A stretch of 64,000 nt of DNA from Vreelandella nigrificans (GCF_002374315.1 NZ_NWUX01000004.1:186001-250000); one strand, 5' to 3'. Counted from the stretch's first letter, positions 42,249 through 52,169 are shown. Notes: generated by a model from the sequence alone, not told the origin. Numbers and translations: made by a program.

Positions 42249-43779
42249 GTTTCATCGAATCGCGCTTGTTACGCTTTGTGCCGGGATAGTGGGTTGCGCG
42301 CAACAGACTATCCACCCAACCTCGCCCGACGCCTCGACCCCCATAGGTGCTGTACGAACGCAATCTGGTGCTGCGGACTTCTCGCTACCCGCTGGTTTGT
42401 CACTGGCAGAGGATCCTGTATCTACACTCGTCCGTCCGCAGATATCAAACGATTTGTCAGTCACAATCGACCCTCAACGCATCTACACGCTCCCAGAGCT
42501 GATCGACATCGCCCAGCGTAACAAGCCCGCTACCCGAGCGGCTTGGCTGAGAGCCCGGGAAGCCGCTCTAGCTGTGGATGTGGTAGAGGCAACGTATTTG
42601 CCACAGTTGTCTGCCAACGTGCTGGCAGGTTTCGCAACGACTTCGCAATTCGAATCAGCCATCCCGGAACTTGGCATTGGCACAGGGCGATTGACGGCAA
42701 CTGGGCATCAGGTTGTGCCTAATCTTGCGGTGGAGTGGCTGCTGTTTGATTTTGGCACGCGGGATGCTGCTCTGGAAATTGCGAAACAGGCCTCTATCGG
42801 TAGCAATATCGCTTTTCACGGTGTTCATCAGAGAGTCATTTTCGAGGTCAGCGAGGCCTATTTCCAGCTCTCTGCAGCACGAGCGGAAACGCACATCGTA
42901 CGGGAACGATTGGAGGACGCTCACACCTTGCGCAGAATTGCTGAAGGCAGGCTCAAAGAAGGCTTGGCGATTAGGGTAGAAGTGGCTCAAGCCCGACAGC
43001 TCGAGGCCCAAGCACAGTTTGATCTGACACTGGCTGAAAGCAGAGAGGACAAGACACGGGCGGCGTTGATGCATGCCATGGGGTTATCGCCCACAACCTC
43101 TATTCAGGTAGCGGACCTCGCTGATCGGCGGCTGCCGAAAGAGGTCCCAATGCCGCTTGATGAACTGATTGGGGCCTCGCTGGCGCAGCGCCCTGACATC
43201 CAAGCGGCGTTGACCCAGGTGCGGGCTGCCCGCTCAGAGGTAGATTTGGTGGCATCGGCATCCCGGCCCAAAATTGCAGCTGTGGCACAGGTCGGGCGGG
43301 CTATCGGTGGCTTCAGTCTGCACGACAGTCGCTTTGGCGAGCGAGCCTCTATGAATCGATCGCTCGACGAAGCTATGGCTGGCATTGTGTTTACCATGCC
43401 GCTGTTCGATGGTGGTCGACGCCAAACTCGGCATGCCCAGGCACGCATGCAAGCCGAAGCCGCCGAGCAGGATCTCCTGGAAATCCGCAACCTGGCCGCC
43501 CAGGAGATTGTCGACGCGTACAGCCTTTTGCACAGTAGCTTGGCTGCCTACACGGCCTCCGGCCCACTACTCGAAGCTGGGCGTGAAACCTATGAGACTG
43601 CTCTCGGTCTTTACGAAAATGGCCTTGCGTCGATGGCTGAGGTCAGTCAGTCAAAAATCGCGCTGAATGACGCTCGTCTGCTTCAAGCGCAAGCCTTTGC
43701 CGACACCTTTGCTGCTGCGACCGGCCTCGCCTTTGCGACAGGCCGTCTCACCAGCCGCGATGTACCAGCCCGGTTATGA
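42238..43779 (+). CDS. mdtP: Outer-membrane efflux lipoprotein (NodT/MdtP-like)
   Basis: A 513-aa TolC-like channel. It has a lipoprotein signal with IVGC at residues 17-20, and two outer-membrane-efflux-protein repeats (about 90-290 and 320-505), recognised by TLPELIDIAQRNKP, FEVSEAYFQLSAARAETH and YETALGLYENGLASMAEV. It completes the tripartite pump with MdtN and MdtO. AGGAGAAGGG precedes the ATG. It is the last gene of the overlapping operon; no clear terminator follows. Confidence 0.9.
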   Translation: MRVEFHRIALVTLCAGIVGCAQQTIHPTSPDASTPIGAVRTQSGAADFSLPAGLSLAEDPVSTLVRPQISNDLSVTIDPQRIYTLPELIDIAQRNKPATRAAWLRAREAALAVDVVEATYLPQLSANVLAGFATTSQFESAIPELGIGTGRLTATGHQVVPNLAVEWLLFDFGTRDAALEIAKQASIGSNIAFHGVHQRVIFEVSEAYFQLSAARAETHIVRERLEDAHTLRRIAEGRLKEGLAIRVEVAQARQLEAQAQFDLTLAESREDKTRAALMHAMGLSPTTSIQVADLADRRLPKEVPMPLDELIGASLAQRPDIQAALTQVRAARSEVDLVASASRPKIAAVAQVGRAIGGFSLHDSRFGERASMNRSLDEAMAGIVFTMPLFDGGRRQTRHAQARMQAEAAEQDLLEIRNLAAQEIVDAYSLLHSSLAAYTASGPLLEAGRETYETALGLYENGLASMAEVSQSKIALNDARLLQAQAFADTFAAATGLAFATGRLTSRDVPARL

Positions 43780-43856
43780 TGCTGTAGCCTGTGCGATTTA
43801 GACGGCTGTGGCGATCTCACTCAGACTGTGTAAACCACCTTTCGGCGGGCGGCTCG

Positions 43857-44124
43857 CTAATCCGGTATCGACACACTTGACATGCGGTCGCTTGACTCCC
43901 TGCGTATTGTGGGCAAAAGCCCTACCCACACCGGGGCTCGGTGAAGGTATTGATGCGCCAATAACTCGTTGTCCATAGACATCTTCCAGTCCATATTGCG
44001 CCCGGTCAGTATGCGCTCCTCCGGCCCCAGGTAGACCACTCGTGTGCAACTCTCGGCCTTACTAGCAACCAGCATACCCAGTCCCAGCACAGCAGCGCAA
44101 AGGATAAAAGCGAACCGATAACAT
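43857..44124 (-). pseudogene. Broken choloylglycine-hydrolase-family gene
   Basis: The segment encodes a hydrophobic signal-like stretch (FAFILCAAVLGLGMLVASKAES) followed by CTRVVYLGPEERILTGRNMDWK, the N-terminal nucleophile region of the family (Cys, then Arg and Asp in RNMDW, seen in pieces). Only about 45 residues of homology remain, then the frame runs into unrelated sequence and stops. The only ATG near the start (44122-44124) is in a different frame, a further sign of decay. Compare the intact homologue at 49016-50044, which has RNMDF at the same place. Confidence 0.75.
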
Positions 44125-44294
44125 GGTAAAGCTCCAACGCTAGCAAGCTGTAAGCAAGCAGACTGTGTACCTGTGATGTAATACAACTAGGTCCGTGAGC
44201 ATGGATCGAACCGCTCAGTAGCCAACGTAGTTTGAAAAGCGCCTCGTAACCAGTTTTTATTGAATACGGGTATTTATCGAGCCCCAATTATGTG

Positions 44295-45014
44295 TCACGT
44301 GAACAGCAATTTGCGGCAGCGGTGGGCGACAATGGCCACGATTATCATGGCGAAAGCGAGCCCGCCGTAGAGCAAAATATTATGGGTGAGCGTAGCGTGG
44401 GTGGAGTTGTGCAGGAGACGGGTGGTGTGGGCTGCGGTGTAGCCGACGTAAGTCATGACGATTGCTTGTGGAATCATGCCGAGGTTGGCGATTAGGAAGG
44501 TAGCGTAGGGGATGCGCGTGGCGCCCATGAGATAGGCTATCGGTGAGGCAGGCAAGGGGGTAGCCCGCAACAGGATAAGCAGGCTAGGCTGGGGTTTATG
44601 GATGGCTTCGCGCAGGCGGTGCAGGCGGGGGCGGGTTTCGGCCCAGCGGAGGAATCTGCTGCCGAGAAAAAAACGACCAATGGCATAGTCTAGGCACTGG
44701 CCGAGGTAGAGCCCAGCGATGACATATACCGCTGCTTCAGGTAGCCCGAAAACTGCGCCGCCAGCCAGAGCGAGCAGATCGAGCGGCAGACAGAACACAC
44801 TCAATACCATACCGAAACCAATCAAATATAATGGCCCCCATGCACCTTGCGCCTCCACCCATGCTTCCATCTGTGGCAAATGGGGGGCGAGCCTGTCCCC
44901 GGCGACCACAAGTCCGACCACCAGAAGACTCAGGATAAACCCGCGCGCCCACATGGTCGAAGTGATGTAGGGGAGGCGTTTGGAGATGGCCGTGAACGTG
45001 GATAGGGTAATCAT
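44295..45014 (-). CDS. VTT-domain (TVP38/TMEM64, DedA-like) membrane protein
   Basis: A 239-aa membrane protein with about five to six helices. LPLDLLALAGGAVFGLPEAAVYV (about residues 78-100), LGQCLDYAIGRFFLG and LLRATPLPASPIAYLMGATRIPYATFL (about 145-170) are the VTT landmarks (FPxxLL, RxxPxxP). VTT proteins are linked to lipid scrambling or transport; the exact role is unknown. It lies alone between the broken hydrolase and AspT genes, opposite in direction. Confidence 0.85.
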   Translation of the reverse strand: MITLSTFTAISKRLPYITSTMWARGFILSLLVVGLVVAGDRLAPHLPQMEAWVEAQGAWGPLYLIGFGMVLSVFCLPLDLLALAGGAVFGLPEAAVYVIAGLYLGQCLDYAIGRFFLGSRFLRWAETRPRLHRLREAIHKPQPSLLILLRATPLPASPIAYLMGATRIPYATFLIANLGMIPQAIVMTYVGYTAAHTTRLLHNSTHATLTHNILLYGGLAFAMIIVAIVAHRCRKLLFT

Positions 45015-45274
45015 GTTTAAGCCAGTTTGTACCTTTTCAGCATTAGTACGGTGCGTTCAATAAGCCTATACGCCTTACTCCCAAGTGCCAGTAAAACCCG
45101 CCCTCCGACTCTAAACGCCATGCCTCGCCGTACTACTGGGGCCGTGATTCGACCTCGTATCGAGTTGATTATCCACAGAGCCACAGGCTTGACAGGTTTG
45201 CACTTGTGTTACTAGTGTCTTATTGGCTAAGGCGACTTTGTTTCAAAAAACAAAAACAAAAACGAGGGAGCGAC

Positions 45275-47215
45275 ATGTTCAATTTTTCTTCTTTGCTAAG
45301 TGTCTCGGTAAGTGCCAGATCTTGGGCGCTTTCAGCCGTTGCACTTCTCGCCTCTGGCAGTGCCACGCACGCGCAAGCTGAGGAAACAGCCGCAGAGGGC
45401 GGAACCCTGCGGACTCTCGAACAAGCAGGCGAGCGAGCCATTGGCAGCGTCTTCGAGTTCATCGAGCCGGTGACTGAACGTGGCATCGAAGGTGCCTTTG
45501 CCTTCCTCGACGCGCAGCAATGGGTGTTCATTCTGCTCGCGCTTGCCATCGGGTATCCACTCGGGCGGCTCAAGCTAGGCCCCATTTCTCTTGGTTCGAC
45601 CGCCAGCACGCTGCTTGTCGCCGTCGTGATCTCCATGACTGCGCAAGTTGCTTTCAATATGACTTATGCGATTCCAGGTATCGTTGCGACCATCTTCCTG
45701 TCGCTCTTCATGTATGCGCTGGGGCTCGGGGTCGGTCCCAAATTCTTTGCCGGCCTGAAATCCGGAGGCTTGGCGGCGATAGTCTGTGGGGTGATCATCT
45801 GGTCGTTGAACTGGGTGATTTGTGTCGGTGGCGCGCGTCTTGCCGGGCTCGAATCCGGCTTCGCGGCGGGGTTGATCTCGGGTAGCTACACCATCACGGC
45901 CGTCCTTGGGGTCGCGGAATCTGCCGTACAAAGCGGCTCGGCAACGGTGCCAGCGGGCATGACCGCCGATGAGATTGGGGCTAACATGGCGGCGGGCTAT
46001 GCCGTCAGCTACATCCTGTCGAGTGTCGGAATCATTCTGCTCATGCGCTATCTGCCCGCGATGTTTGGGCACGATCCTGTCGCAGATGCGACAAAGGCCG
46101 AAGACGCCTTTGCTGGTTCCGGCACGCATGCGCTTCCGGGCACACCGCATGCGTTCTTGCTCGGCTATATGCCATTCGATATCCGCGCCTACAAGGTCGA
46201 GAATGAGAGCCTAGTCGGAAAGAGTGTCAATGAACTTTTCGAAGCCCACCCGCAGGCCCCTATCCTGCGGGTGGAGCGCGATGGTGAGACCATTGACGCA
46301 CTCGATAACCCGATAATTCACAAAGGCGATATCGTGACTGTGCGCGCAGATGTGCATGACATGATCCTGCACGGCAACGAGGCCGGGCCGGAGGTCGACG
46401 ATCCGGTTGCTCGCGACATAACCATCGAGTCCGCAGATATCGCGGTATCGTCTTCCGAGATTGCTGGCAAGACCATTGAGGAACTTGCAAAGACCTCGCT
46501 CGCCTACGGTCTTCGGCTGATCGCGATTTTCCGGGCGGGACAAGAGATACCGATCGGGCCGCAAACCGATATCCGCGTAGGTGACGTAGTGCGACTTACC
46601 GGGCCGGACAGTTGCATCGAGCGGGCGGGCAAAGCTCTGGGCAGCAAAGTTATTACCGAAAAGACTCTGGCGACAACCGAAGTCATGTATATGGCGATCG
46701 CCATGGTGGTTGGCTTCATCGCAGGGACGTTGAGTGTCACGATCGCGGGCATTCCCTTCGCACTCGGTACCTCAGCTGGCTGCCTGCTTGCCGGTATCAT
46801 GGTTGCATATTTACGCAGCCGTAACCCGCAATTCGGTGGGCCGGTATCCGAAGGTGCACGCAGTTTTCTGCAGGATATCGGCCTCAATGTGTTCGTCGCC
46901 GTACTGGGCGCGAATACTGGGCCGAAAATCATTTCGGCTCTAGGCGGCGATACAGTCATTTGGCTCGCCTTGATAGGCATCACAGCGGCTCTTCTACCAG
47001 TAGTTGTGGCCTTTTTCGTTGCTGACAAGTTCTTCAAACTAAACTCTGTGATTAACGCGGGAGCCTGCGCGGGCGGGCGCAATTCGACGCCGAGCCTGAA
47101 TGCGGTGCTTGAGCAGTCTCAAAGTCAGGTGGCTGCCGTGCCGTTCCCCGTATCCTACGCCATAACGACCGTACTTGCCCTTGTCGGCGGCTACATTGCG
47201 CAGATCTTGTCTTGA
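45275..47215 (+). CDS. aspT: AspT-family amino acid exchanger with long N-terminal extension
   Basis: A 646-aa inner-membrane protein. Two membrane domains (about residues 85-285 and 470-645) flank a cytosolic pair of RCK_C/TrkA-C domains (about 310-465). AIGYPLGRLKLGPISLGSTAS is the first repeat and GLNVFVAVLGANTGPKI and GRNSTPSLNAVLEQ (the GxSTxxxxxA motif) the second. AspT exchanges aspartate for alanine; the next gene is glutamate decarboxylase, so glutamate/GABA exchange is suggested. About 80 residues precede the first helix, starting with a cleavable-looking signal (LSAVALLASGSATHAQAEE), longer than the usual 540-560 aa. The ATG at 45275 is chosen for its GAGGGAG. Confidence 0.85.
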   Translation: MFNFSSLLSVSVSARSWALSAVALLASGSATHAQAEETAAEGGTLRTLEQAGERAIGSVFEFIEPVTERGIEGAFAFLDAQQWVFILLALAIGYPLGRLKLGPISLGSTASTLLVAVVISMTAQVAFNMTYAIPGIVATIFLSLFMYALGLGVGPKFFAGLKSGGLAAIVCGVIIWSLNWVICVGGARLAGLESGFAAGLISGSYTITAVLGVAESAVQSGSATVPAGMTADEIGANMAAGYAVSYILSSVGIILLMRYLPAMFGHDPVADATKAEDAFAGSGTHALPGTPHAFLLGYMPFDIRAYKVENESLVGKSVNELFEAHPQAPILRVERDGETIDALDNPIIHKGDIVTVRADVHDMILHGNEAGPEVDDPVARDITIESADIAVSSSEIAGKTIEELAKTSLAYGLRLIAIFRAGQEIPIGPQTDIRVGDVVRLTGPDSCIERAGKALGSKVITEKTLATTEVMYMAIAMVVGFIAGTLSVTIAGIPFALGTSAGCLLAGIMVAYLRSRNPQFGGPVSEGARSFLQDIGLNVFVAVLGANTGPKIISALGGDTVIWLALIGITAALLPVVVAFFVADKFFKLNSVINAGACAGGRNSTPSLNAVLEQSQSQVAAVPFPVSYAITTVLALVGGYIAQILS

Positions 47216-47436
47216 GGGGTGTAGAGGCAGCCGCCAGCGCATGGCCCAGCCACATGGGGTCGTGCCCACCTATGCCGTCCATGGCAGAGGCTGACGCACC
47301 CTGCATTATTGCACTTGGCGAACGCGATCACCTGTCGGGCAATCAAACCGACACCCTGAGAAAGGCAAAAGTTGCGTGACCCTGCCTGCGCCGGGCGATT
47401 CCGGAGCGTGGCCCTATCACAAATTGGAGATGAACA

Positions 47437-48816
47437 ATGACAAATCGTTCCTACAACATGGATGATGAAATCTACGGATCCAGCACGCTGGCGAAGCCGC
47501 TCCCCAAATCAGGGTTCCCCGCTGATGAGCAATCGCCGCGCTGGGTTTGCGCTGCCGTACGCGACGAATTGATGCTGGATGGCAATGCACGCCAGAACCT
47601 CGCAACCTTCTGCCAGACCTGGGAAGAGCCCGAAGTGCACGAGCTGATGGATGCATGCATCGACAAGAACATGATCGACAAGGATGAGTATCCACAGACT
47701 GCGGAGATTGAAGCACGCTGTGTCCGCATGCTGGCTGATCTCTGGAACGCGCCCGAGGGGCCAGCGACGGGCTGCTCGACGACAGGCTCGAGTGAGGCAG
47801 CTATGTTGGGTGGGCTGGCCATGAAACGCCGCTGGGAGGCCAAGCGCCGCGCGGATGGCAAGTCAATCGACAAGCCCAACCTCGTGACTGGTCCGGTACA
47901 GGTTTGCTGGCACAAATTCACCCGTTACTGGGATATCGAGCATCGCGAGATCCCTATGGAGAAGGGGCGGCTGCTGATGACCCCCGAGGAAGCTCTGAAA
48001 TACTGCGATGAGAATACGATAGGCGTGGTTCCGACCCTCGGTGTGACCTTCACCGGTGAGTACGAACCTGTGAAAGCCGTTAGCGACGCGCTCGATCAGT
48101 TGGAACGTGACACAGGTCTTGATATCCCAATCCATGTGGACGGTGCCAGCGGAGGATTTCTGGCGCCATTCTGCGCACCGGATCTGGAATGGGATTTTTG
48201 CCTTCCACGGGTGCGCTCGATCAACGCGTCGGGACACAAGTTCGGCCTCGCCCCCCTCGGAGTCGGGTGGGTGCTATGGCGCGAGGAAAGTGACTTACCC
48301 GAGAACATGATCTTCTGGGTCAATTATCTGGGCGGTAACATGAAGGACATTGCCCTTAACTTCTCGCGGCCCGGTGGTCAGATTGTATGCCAATACTACA
48401 ACTTCGTCCGGCTTGGCCGCGAGGGATACGAAAAGGTGCACGGGGCCTGCTATGACAGCGCGGCGTTCCTCGCCGCCGAGATCGCCGCGCTGGGCCCTTT
48501 CGAGATCGTTTTCGATGGGGATCGCAGCCGCGGCATCCCAGCGGTATCGTGGAAGCTGAAGGACGGCAGTGAGCCCGGATTCACTCTTTTTGATCTTGCC
48601 GATCGTTTGCGGGTGCGTGGCTGGCAGGTGCCGGCTTATACACTGCCCTCTGATTGCGAGGATCAGGCAATTCAGCGGATTCTTGTGCGCAACGGCGTCA
48701 GCGGGGATTTATGTGCGCTGCTGATCGATGACATGAAAGCGGCATTGTCGCATATCTCGGCTCATCCCAAGCAGGTGCCCCTCGCAGAAGAGGACGCCTC
48801 AGGGTTTCATCACTGA
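47437..48816 (+). CDS. gadB: Glutamate decarboxylase
   Basis: A 459-aa PLP enzyme converting glutamate to GABA with uptake of a proton. [16 protein letters not shown] (about residues 113-128), HVDGASGGF (Asp235) and [10 protein letters not shown] with the PLP Lys268 match GadB. The C-terminus ends in two His (FHH), reminiscent of the C-terminal His-bearing tail that closes the active site at neutral pH in E. coli GadB. GGAGATGAACA precedes the ATG. It follows the aspT-type gene by 221 bp on the same strand. Together they could consume cytosolic protons, as in acid resistance, or recycle glutamate nitrogen. Confidence 0.94.
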   Translation: MTNRSYNMDDEIYGSSTLAKPLPKSGFPADEQSPRWVCAAVRDELMLDGNARQNLATFCQTWEEPEVHELMDACIDKNMIDKDEYPQTAEIEARCVRMLADLWNAPEGPATGCSTTGSSEAAMLGGLAMKRRWEAKRRADGKSIDKPNLVTGPVQVCWHKFTRYWDIEHREIPMEKGRLLMTPEEALKYCDENTIGVVPTLGVTFTGEYEPVKAVSDALDQLERDTGLDIPIHVDGASGGFLAPFCAPDLEWDFCLPRVRSINASGHKFGLAPLGVGWVLWREESDLPENMIFWVNYLGGNMKDIALNFSRPGGQIVCQYYNFVRLGREGYEKVHGACYDSAAFLAAEIAALGPFEIVFDGDRSRGIPAVSWKLKDGSEPGFTLFDLADRLRVRGWQVPAYTLPSDCEDQAIQRILVRNGVSGDLCALLIDDMKAALSHISAHPKQVPLAEEDASGFHH

Positions 48817-49015
48817 ATGCACCATTCTATTGCTCCAGAGCTTTGTACTACTGTCGAAACCTGCTAACGGTTGAATTGACTGTCTCTGAATGCGGATCGC
48901 GGGCTTTCAACGGATCCGCTTCAGAGTGAAGGCAGGCGTCTGAACGAGATGCACGGCAGACCAACGCTGAATAGGGTTCGCGTGTCTGCCTTTAAAGGGT
49001 GCTGGCCTCGATGGC

Positions 49016-50044
49016 CTACTGCTTAGCCTTCGCTGCAGCTGCAACCAATTGTCTTTCGAGTTCGAGAGTGAGGAAGTTCAGTGTACCACTGTCGGCGAAT
49101 TTGCCGCTGACTTTGCCAGCGATTCCATGCTCGACAGTCAGTTCGTTCACGAGGTTGAGCTTCAGTTGGGGAGCACCCTCGGCGAGGTCGAGGTCGCTCA
49201 GGTCGACCCAGACGATGTTGGGGCGGGTGGTCGATTCGAAGACGTAGCGCCTATTGGTCAGGTCGCTGACAGTCTGCCAAAGCGTCTGGGATGCATCTGG
49301 CTTGCCGGGATCCGGGATCCGGAACGGTTGTGCTACGTTGCGGATGACGCTGAACATCGCTGCAACGGCCTGTAGCTGTGTCTGAGGCTGATCCAGGCGG
49401 CTCACGTAGTACGCAGCCCGGGCGAATCGGTCGCTTGCAAGAGTCGAACCAGGAATAGGCTGGTCGCCGCCAAGCCCGCTGATGGTCTTGACTAGCTCAA
49501 GCTGTTGGTCGTATGTGGGCGAGTTTGTCATCACACGGTACTCGCGGCTGTGGTAGACCTTGGGCCTTCCATCACTATACTCGATGATGCATGAATCGCC
49601 GGTGGCGTCATTAAGAGCTAGGTGGATCGCCGGCGGTGTCCCACCGGTGGGGTCCATCATCTGGATCACTTGAACGTCAGACTTTTCGATCCATTCGACA
49701 GCTTCTGCAACGGTGGAGTAGTTGTCGAGGAAGTACTGCATCCAGATGGCCTGGCTCAATTGCGGACGGCTGTCGTCTGGGGTGCCGTAGTCTGACTCCG
49801 CCAACCACAGTACATGGCCTGCCAGGCCAGCCTCATTCAGGCCATCGACCGAGATCATGTCGAAGGCAGTCGCAACGACGCTGCCGTACTTCGACGTCCA
49901 TGCCAGCTTTCCCTGTACTCCGTCGTCGCGTGCGATGCCCTGCGGTTGCGTCCACAGGTTCGTCATCAAGTCTTTGTGAAAGTCCATGTTGCGACCGACG
50001 ATGACCGACCCGTTGGCATCTGGCCAAACCACTCGCGTGCACAT
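49016..50044 (-). CDS. Cytosolic linear-amide C-N hydrolase (choloylglycine hydrolase / penicillin V acylase family)
   Basis: A 342-aa Ntn-hydrolase whose nucleophile Cys2 follows directly after Met1, with Arg18 and Asp21 in GRNMD, Asn174 in VMTNSPTY and Arg at about 206-209 in ASDRFARA. These are the catalytic positions of bile salt hydrolase and penicillin V acylase. No signal peptide is present, unlike the protein at 36682-37836. It lies opposite to gadB, 200 bp from its stop. Candidate substrates include N-acyl amides such as acyl-homoserine lactones or conjugated amino acids; none can be chosen from the sequence. Confidence 0.9.
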   Translation of the reverse strand: MCTRVVWPDANGSVIVGRNMDFHKDLMTNLWTQPQGIARDDGVQGKLAWTSKYGSVVATAFDMISVDGLNEAGLAGHVLWLAESDYGTPDDSRPQLSQAIWMQYFLDNYSTVAEAVEWIEKSDVQVIQMMDPTGGTPPAIHLALNDATGDSCIIEYSDGRPKVYHSREYRVMTNSPTYDQQLELVKTISGLGGDQPIPGSTLASDRFARAAYYVSRLDQPQTQLQAVAAMFSVIRNVAQPFRIPDPGKPDASQTLWQTVSDLTNRRYVFESTTRPNIVWVDLSDLDLAEGAPQLKLNLVNELTVEHGIAGKVSGKFADSGTLNFLTLELERQLVAAAAKAKQ

Positions 50045-50146
50045 ACGGCTCCTCCTTTCGTTTCGTTGCTACTGGCACATTACCAGGATAGGCCCGGCAT
50101 TGCCCTCTGCTATAGGCAGTATAAGCCACCTTCTGGGCAGTCGGCT

Positions 50147-51610
50147 TTAAAGGATCGGCCCCAGCATGGCGGTGATGTTGTTGACCAACCGGCGGTGGCG
50201 GGGCCAGTTGGCAACATCATTGGGGTCAACGCGTACCGAGCTGTCGAGGTAGTGCTGCTGGCGTTGGCGGATCTGCTGGGTTAGGCCGGGGTCGTAGACC
50301 AGGATATTGTTCTCGTAGTTGAGCTCGAAGCTGCGCCGGTCCATATTGGCGGAGCCGATGAGGCTGATTTCTCCATCAAGAGTGAGCGACTTGGTATGTA
50401 GTAGGCCACCGACGTACTCATAGATTTGCACACCGGCGTTGAGTAGTTCGGCGTAGTAGCTGCGGCTGGCAGCGGCCACTATGCGGCTGTCGTTGCGTTG
50501 AGGAAAGATAATGAGCGTCTCTACACCGCGACGAGCGCTGGCGCAGAGTGCGGCCTGCAAAGGTTCGTCCGGCACATAGTATGGTGTGGTGATAACTAGG
50601 CTGTGGCGGGCGCTGTAAATCAGGGCTTCGAACAGTTCCGGCATGGCCGAGTAGCGCACCGTTGGGCCGGTACCGATCACCTGAGCGCTGATGCCAGGCT
50701 GGGCGACGGGGAGTGGTCGGCGCAGTAGAGCGTGGATGTCGTCATCAACATGCGCCATCCAGTCACTGGCGAACAGGTGTTGGTTCTGGCGTGCAATTGG
50801 CCCTTCAAAGCGGATCATAAGATCGACCCAGGGCGCGTACTTGGCCTTGACGCGAAACTCAGGGTCGGCGCAATTCTGGCTACCGCAGTAGGTTATGTGG
50901 TCGTCAATGACGACGATTTTGCGGTGATTGCGTAAATCGATACGACCGCCGAGCATGCGCAGAATCGGATTGCCGATAGGCAGAGCTCGTGCAAGCTGAA
51001 CGCCAGCAGCGTGCATCTCCCGCCAGTGCTTGGAGTGGATCATAGCTCGTGCGCCAAGGTCATCGGCCATAGCGCGGCATATGACGCCACGCGAGGCGGC
51101 ACGTATCAGGGCCTGGGCGACTTTGAGGCCATTGTAATCGGCCAACCAGATGTAAAACAGCAGATGGACGTGATCCTGAGCGGCATCGATGTCGGCAACT
51201 AGTGCCTCGATGGCGGCGTTAGAGTCCTGCAGTATTTGGGCGTGGTTGCCGCCGACCGGCTGGAACCCGCTGATGGTGTGGCCCACCTGAAACAAGTGCT
51301 GATAGCATTCCGGAATCTGTGGAACGAGGTTGGGTGAATTGGCTCCGGGTGTGGCCTGCAGCGTTGGTGCTTGCGCCATTACCGTGCGCATCCGCTCGGC
51401 ACGCTTGCGGCCGATGTTGGTCTCACCGAAAAGCAGATAAGTGATGATGCCGCCGATAGGTAGGGCGATGATGACCACCACCCAGGTTAGCCTTGCCCTT
51501 GGGTCGCGGTGTGGTTTGAGCAGAACACGGATGATTAACAGCCACTGAATAGCCAGATGCAACGCAGCGCTGAGAGCAGCTAGAACGATAGAGTCACTGA
51601 TGCCGTTCAT
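50147..51610 (-). CDS. cls: Cardiolipin synthase (phospholipase D family)
   Basis: A 487-aa membrane enzyme condensing two phosphatidylglycerols to cardiolipin and glycerol. Two N-terminal helices (about residues 5-27 and 40-60, with PIGGIITYLLFGE) precede two HKD motifs: HRKIVVIDDHITYCGSQNCAD (about 226) and HTKSLTLDGEISLIGSANMD (about 403, blocks). Length matches ClsA (about 480). Cardiolipin rises with salt in halophiles, so it suits the habitat. It is co-directional with the hydrolase gene, 102 bp apart. Confidence 0.93.
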   Translation of the reverse strand: MNGISDSIVLAALSAALHLAIQWLLIIRVLLKPHRDPRARLTWVVVIIALPIGGIITYLLFGETNIGRKRAERMRTVMAQAPTLQATPGANSPNLVPQIPECYQHLFQVGHTISGFQPVGGNHAQILQDSNAAIEALVADIDAAQDHVHLLFYIWLADYNGLKVAQALIRAASRGVICRAMADDLGARAMIHSKHWREMHAAGVQLARALPIGNPILRMLGGRIDLRNHRKIVVIDDHITYCGSQNCADPEFRVKAKYAPWVDLMIRFEGPIARQNQHLFASDWMAHVDDDIHALLRRPLPVAQPGISAQVIGTGPTVRYSAMPELFEALIYSARHSLVITTPYYVPDEPLQAALCASARRGVETLIIFPQRNDSRIVAAASRSYYAELLNAGVQIYEYVGGLLHTKSLTLDGEISLIGSANMDRRSFELNYENNILVYDPGLTQQIRQRQQHYLDSSVRVDPNDVANWPRHRRLVNNITAMLGPIL

Positions 51611-51823
51611 GTTAAGTGTGCTTCCTCATGCGGATACTGCAGGGAAATCACCACTAACCGACTCCCGCCCATACCCGAATAGGCGGCCTGTGCTGATCTG
51701 ACTCCGCGCCATTTCGCCAGCCGTCAGTGATTCATTGTTACTTTCATTTCTTTCTCGATTGCTATGGGCACAGTATATATTGTGTCACCGAGTCTGTCGG
51801 TACCCTGGAAGGTGGCAAACGCA

Positions 51824-51846
51824 AAGCGGGCCATAAAGGCCCGCTT
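51824..51846. terminator. Strong hairpin, probable bidirectional terminator
   Basis: Perfect arms AAGCGGGCC (51824-51832) and GGCCCGCTT (51838-51846) flank an ATAAA loop. It lies 34 bp after the stop of the small exported gene on the minus strand and upstream of cls. The flanking A/T is modest. Confidence 0.75.
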
Positions 51847-51879
51847 GGTAGCGCCATACGTATGTAACCAACCTAGCTA

Positions 51880-52053
51880 TTAGGGGTTTCTGTCACGCAG
51901 TTCGGCAGGTGTCATGTGTGTATCGACGGTTTGATGCTGAGCGGTCGACTCTGCGTGAACAATCTGATTATCTTCGCTGGAACCTCTTTCGGCCAAGGCC
52001 ACGCCTGAGAATAGGGCCATTGCAATAGCGGTTACTAATGTAAATGCTTTCAT
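51880..52053 (-). CDS. Small exported peptide, 57 aa
   Basis: A 57-residue precursor with a clear signal peptide (MKAFTLVTAIAMALFSGVALA, cleaved after ALA in blocks) and a 36-residue hydrophilic mature part (ERGSSEDNQIVHAESTAQ, then HQTVDTHMTPAELRDRNP). AGGTATATAAGTT precedes the ATG. No cysteines. It is followed by a strong hairpin. Small periplasmic proteins ending in such PAELRDRN-like wording occur in Halomonas and Pseudomonas, but no function is recognised. An inverted repeat at 52170-52186 lies 117 bp upstream. Confidence 0.72.
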   Translation of the reverse strand: MKAFTLVTAIAMALFSGVALAERGSSEDNQIVHAESTAQHQTVDTHMTPAELRDRNP

Positions 52054-52169
52054 AACTTATATACCTCACATTTGAAATTTTGACTCTGAACGAGTGGCGA
52101 CTAATCATCGCGCTGTGTTCGACAAGAGGTATTGTAAGCAGGCTAACTAAATATAAAAAGTGATTAAAA

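Noticed and set aside
43798..44049. An 83-codon frame in the broken hydrolase region
   Set aside because: It is another frame of the same decayed hydrolase segment and has no ribosome site.
45575..46150. A 191-codon minus-strand frame inside the AspT-type gene
   Set aside because: It is an antisense shadow of high-GC coding sequence; the translation is rich in Arg/His/Asp without family features.
47216..47436. Possible remnant gene between the AspT-type gene and gadB
   Set aside because: Short open stretches exist but none has a start with a ribosome site or recognisable residues.
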